A DNA stretch of 6,258 nt, from the NCBI GenBank assembly GCA_902796625.1, contig CADBPX010000106.1:1-6258 (forward strand). The letters run 5' to 3'. The notes beneath the pieces are model-generated. The model was not told the DNA's origin, did no database searches, and worked only from the letters and a program-made list of their open reading frames with translations. The first letter of the stretch is position 1. Each line of letters starts with the position of its first letter. Of this stretch, positions 4,001-6,258 are shown piece after piece. The position numbers and the translations under genes were made by a program. The DNA is from an uncultured Pseudomonadota bacterium (GTDB lineage: Bacteria > Pseudomonadota > Alphaproteobacteria > RF32 > CAG-239).

Positions 4001-6121
4001 ATGATAGATTTTAAAGTTTGCCGTAAGGAAATGGAATGGGGCGGTCGTCAATTGGTTTTGGAAACCGGAAAAATTGCGCGTCAGGCTACCGGTGCCGTGG
4101 TGGCTAAATATGGAGATACCGAAGTTGTGGCTACGGTGGTTGCCGCTAAGGAAGTAAAGGCAGATCAGGATTTCTTTCCACTAACAGTTAACTATCAGGA
4201 AAAATATTACGCAACCGGTAAAATTCCGGGCGGTTTTGTGAAGAGAGAGGGAAAACCTTCAGAACGCGAAGTTTTAATTTCACGTTTGATTGACCGGCCG
4301 ATACGTCCGCTGTTTCCTGATGCATTCAAAAATGAAGTACAAATTATTTGTACGGTTGTTTCTCATGACCAGAAAAATGATTCCGATGTGGTATCAATGG
4401 TTGCCGCATCTGCTGCATTGGCTGTTTCCGGTATTCCGTTTATGGGACCGATCGGAGCCGCAAAAGTCGGCTATAAAGATGGTAAGTATCTTTTGAATCC
4501 GTCAATCGAAGAACAAGCAACTTCGGATCTGGAATTAACCGTGGCCGGAACTAATGAAGGCGTTTTGATGGTTGAATCCGAAGCTAATGAGCTTTCGGAA
4601 GAAACAATGCTCGGTGCAGTTATGTTTGGTTTTGAAAGCTTCCAAAACGTTATTAAAATGATTAACGAATTAGCTGCCGAAGCCGGTAAAGAAAAATGGG
4701 AAGCTCCGAGTTTTCCAGAAGAATATGATGCTTTGAGCGCACGGATTATGAAGGATTACGGCGAAAGATATAATCAGGCTTTCAAAATTACCGATAAATT
4801 GGAACGTGGTACGATTTTGGGTCAGTTGGCGGAAGAAGTTAAAGCTACCATCGATCCGGAAAATGAAGTTGAAAATACATATGTCGGCGATGCTATCGAA
4901 AATGTTATGCATCACACAATGCGCGAGATGGTTTTAACAACCGGACATCGTATTGACGGACGTGATACCCGTACGGTTCGCCCGATTCAGTGCGAAGTAT
5001 CTTTGTTGCCGGAAGCTCATGGTTCAGCCTTGTTTACACGTGGCGAAACCCAAGCCATGGTGGTTACAACATTAGGTACACCGGATGATGCGCAAATTGT
5101 TGATGGCTTGTTGAACGAATATAAGCAGGATTTTATGCTGTATTATAACTTCCCGCCGTTTTCAGTCGGTGAGTGCGGTCGTTTGGGAACTCCGGGACGC
5201 CGCGAGATTGGTCACGGAAAATTGGCATGGCGGGCTATTCATCCAATGTTGCCGAAGGATAAGGAAAAATTCCCGTATACCATTCGGGTGGTTTCCGATA
5301 TTATGGAATCAAACGGTTCATCATCTATGGCAACGGTTTGCGGTACATGTTTATCGCTTATGGACGCCGGTGTACCGATGAAAAAGCCGGTGGCCGGTAT
5401 TGCTATGGGATTAATTAAAGAAGATGACGGCCGCGTAGCTATTTTGACGGATATTTTAGGTGATGAAGATCACTTAGGTGATATGGATTTCAAAGTTGCC
5501 GGTACTAAAGATGGCGTAACTGCTTTGCAGATGGATATTAAAATTACTTCCATTACCAAAGAAATTATGCAAAATGCTTTAGCGCAAGCTCATGAAGGAC
5601 GTATCCATATTTTGGGCGAAATGGCCAAAGCTATTGCTGAACCGCGCGCCGAAATTTCACCAAAAGCACCGCGTATTCATTCAATGCAAATTCCTACCGA
5701 TAAAATTCGTGAAGTTATCGGTTCCGGCGGTAAGGTTATTCGGGAAATTATCGAACAGACCAACACCAAGATTGAAATCAGTGATGACGGCGTGGTTTTG
5801 ATTGCTTCCAATAACGGTGAAAATTGTCAAAAGGCAATCGATATTATTACCGGTATTGTGGCAGAGCCGGAAGTTGGTAAAATTTATAAAGGCACAATCA
5901 CGAAAATTATGGATTTTGGTGCATTCGTTCGCTTTTTAGGACAAACCGAAGGTTTGGTGCATATTTCGGAAGTGAAAAATGAACGCATTGCTTCAGTTTC
6001 TGATTTTTATAAAGAAGGTGATACAATGTGGGTTAAATGTATGGGAACCGATAATCGCGGAAAAATTAAGTTGTCGGCAAAACGTGTTAACCAAGAAACC
6101 GGTGAAGATTTAGGTTTATAA
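4001..6121 (+). CDS. pnp: Polyribonucleotide nucleotidyltransferase (PNPase)
   Basis: PNPase degrades RNA 3' to 5' by phosphorolysis, releasing nucleoside diphosphates, and can add tails in the reverse reaction; it works as a trimer. The 706-residue protein is full length. The first RNase PH domain occupies about residues 10-145, with the FVKREGKPSE RNA-contact loop at 79-88. An all-helical linker follows (about 235-315). The catalytic second RNase PH domain (about 320-545) holds GTPGRREIGHGKLAWRAI (396-413), NGSSSMATVCG (438-448) and DILGDEDHLGDMDFK (484-498), in which D490, D496 and K498 match the E. coli metal-site and active-site residues D486, D492 and K494. A KH domain with the GSGG loop (574-577) and an S1 domain (about 624-696, MDFGAFVRF and GLVHISE) bind RNA. 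The ATG has AAGGA at 3988-3992, eight bases upstream. The gene is last in the truB-rpsO-pnp operon and ends at a strong terminator. The hairpins in its leader suggest PNPase-dependent autocontrol. Confidence 0.98.
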   Translation: MIDFKVCRKEMEWGGRQLVLETGKIARQATGAVVAKYGDTEVVATVVAAKEVKADQDFFPLTVNYQEKYYATGKIPGGFVKREGKPSEREVLISRLIDRPIRPLFPDAFKNEVQIICTVVSHDQKNDSDVVSMVAASAALAVSGIPFMGPIGAAKVGYKDGKYLLNPSIEEQATSDLELTVAGTNEGVLMVESEANELSEETMLGAVMFGFESFQNVIKMINELAAEAGKEKWEAPSFPEEYDALSARIMKDYGERYNQAFKITDKLERGTILGQLAEEVKATIDPENEVENTYVGDAIENVMHHTMREMVLTTGHRIDGRDTRTVRPIQCEVSLLPEAHGSALFTRGETQAMVVTTLGTPDDAQIVDGLLNEYKQDFMLYYNFPPFSVGECGRLGTPGRREIGHGKLAWRAIHPMLPKDKEKFPYTIRVVSDIMESNGSSSMATVCGTCLSLMDAGVPMKKPVAGIAMGLIKEDDGRVAILTDILGDEDHLGDMDFKVAGTKDGVTALQMDIKITSITKEIMQNALAQAHEGRIHILGEMAKAIAEPRAEISPKAPRIHSMQIPTDKIREVIGSGGKVIREIIEQTNTKIEISDDGVVLIASNNGENCQKAIDIITGIVAEPEVGKIYKGTITKIMDFGAFVRFLGQTEGLVHISEVKNERIASVSDFYKEGDTMWVKCMGTDNRGKIKLSAKRVNQETGEDLGL

Positions 6122-6142
6122 TCAACGCGGTATGTTAAGAAG

Positions 6143-6170
6143 GCGGTCGATTGTTGTCGGCCGCTTTTTT
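6143..6170 (+). terminator. Rho-independent terminator of pnp
   Basis: GCGGUCGA (6143-6150) pairs with UGUCGGCCGC-side bases UCGGCCGC (6157-6164), eight pairs including one U-G, around a six-base loop, followed by six T. It lies 22 bases after the pnp stop and ends the truB-rpsO-pnp transcription unit. Confidence 0.9.
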
Positions 6171-6258
6171 GTTTGGTCAAAGACACCACATCTGCCAATA
6201 AAGCATTTAACGCGCTGACCGACACAATATCTGCTTCTGCCGGCTATGCTGATGATTG
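6171..6258. other. Unassigned tail with an imperfect direct repeat
   Basis: These 88 bases after the pnp terminator hold no complete gene. GACACCACATCTGC (6182-6195) recurs as GACACAATATCTGC (6221-6234), 12 of 14 identical at a 39-base period. The plus-strand frame shared with pnp stays open from its stop to the window edge and would read about VKDTTSANKAFNAL then TDTISASAGYADD, but no credible start or ribosome binding site is seen. On the minus strand a TAG at 6246-6244 could end a convergent gene. The stretch is too short to decide. Confidence 0.25.

Noticed and set aside
6007..6225. A minus-strand frame covering the pnp 3' end and terminator
   Set aside because: It overlaps the conserved S1 domain of PNPase and runs through the terminator hairpin. 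It begins with GTG without a Shine-Dalgarno.

Overview
The window is a moderately AT-rich stretch of bacterial chromosome carrying four housekeeping genes and one small regulator-like gene. The gene order truB-rpsO-pnp and the PNPase N-terminus (an EWGGR...LETGKIARQATGAV pattern) suggest an alphaproteobacterium, probably one of the lower-GC, uncultured or host-associated lineages. That placement is an inference from family resemblance, because no rRNA or other taxonomic marker is present.

Layout: (1) 1-63 is a short leader with a plausible sigma70-type promoter and a strong Shine-Dalgarno. (2) 64-2142 (+) is ligA, a complete NAD+-dependent DNA ligase. (3) 2163-2390 (-) is a 75-residue XRE/Cro-type helix-turn-helix protein, convergent with ligA. 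(4) 2391-2692 is the only large intergenic region and the most interesting part. On the minus strand it encodes a roughly 100-nt RNA that can fold into a closing stem, a second stem and two hairpins. A textbook Rho-independent terminator follows immediately and ends about 20 nt before the ribosome binding site of the HTH gene. Divergent promoter-like sequences and an imperfect palindrome lie at its truB-proximal side. (5) 2693-3637 (+) truB, 3615-3884 (+) rpsO and 4001-6121 (+) pnp form a translation/RNA-turnover operon. truB and rpsO overlap by 23 nt, rpsO and pnp are separated by two GC-rich hairpins, and a strong terminator at 6143-6170 ends the operon.

How it works together: TruB modifies U55 of tRNA, S15 nucleates the 30S platform, and PNPase degrades RNA; the three are commonly co-transcribed in proteobacteria. 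The hairpins before pnp are where RNase III processing and PNPase autocontrol occur in E. coli, and a similar role is plausible here. LigA is functionally separate (replication and repair). The usual upstream partners of truB (nusA, infB, rbfA) are absent from the window. Instead truB seems to have its own promoter beside the HTH gene and the structured RNA.

The best candidate for something undescribed is the structured RNA plus terminator in front of the HTH gene. It could be a transcription-attenuation leader (riboswitch-like) controlling the regulator, or an independent small RNA. I do not recognise it as a known RNA family. The two G-U pairs in its stems and the U-tract both point to the minus strand as the transcribed one.
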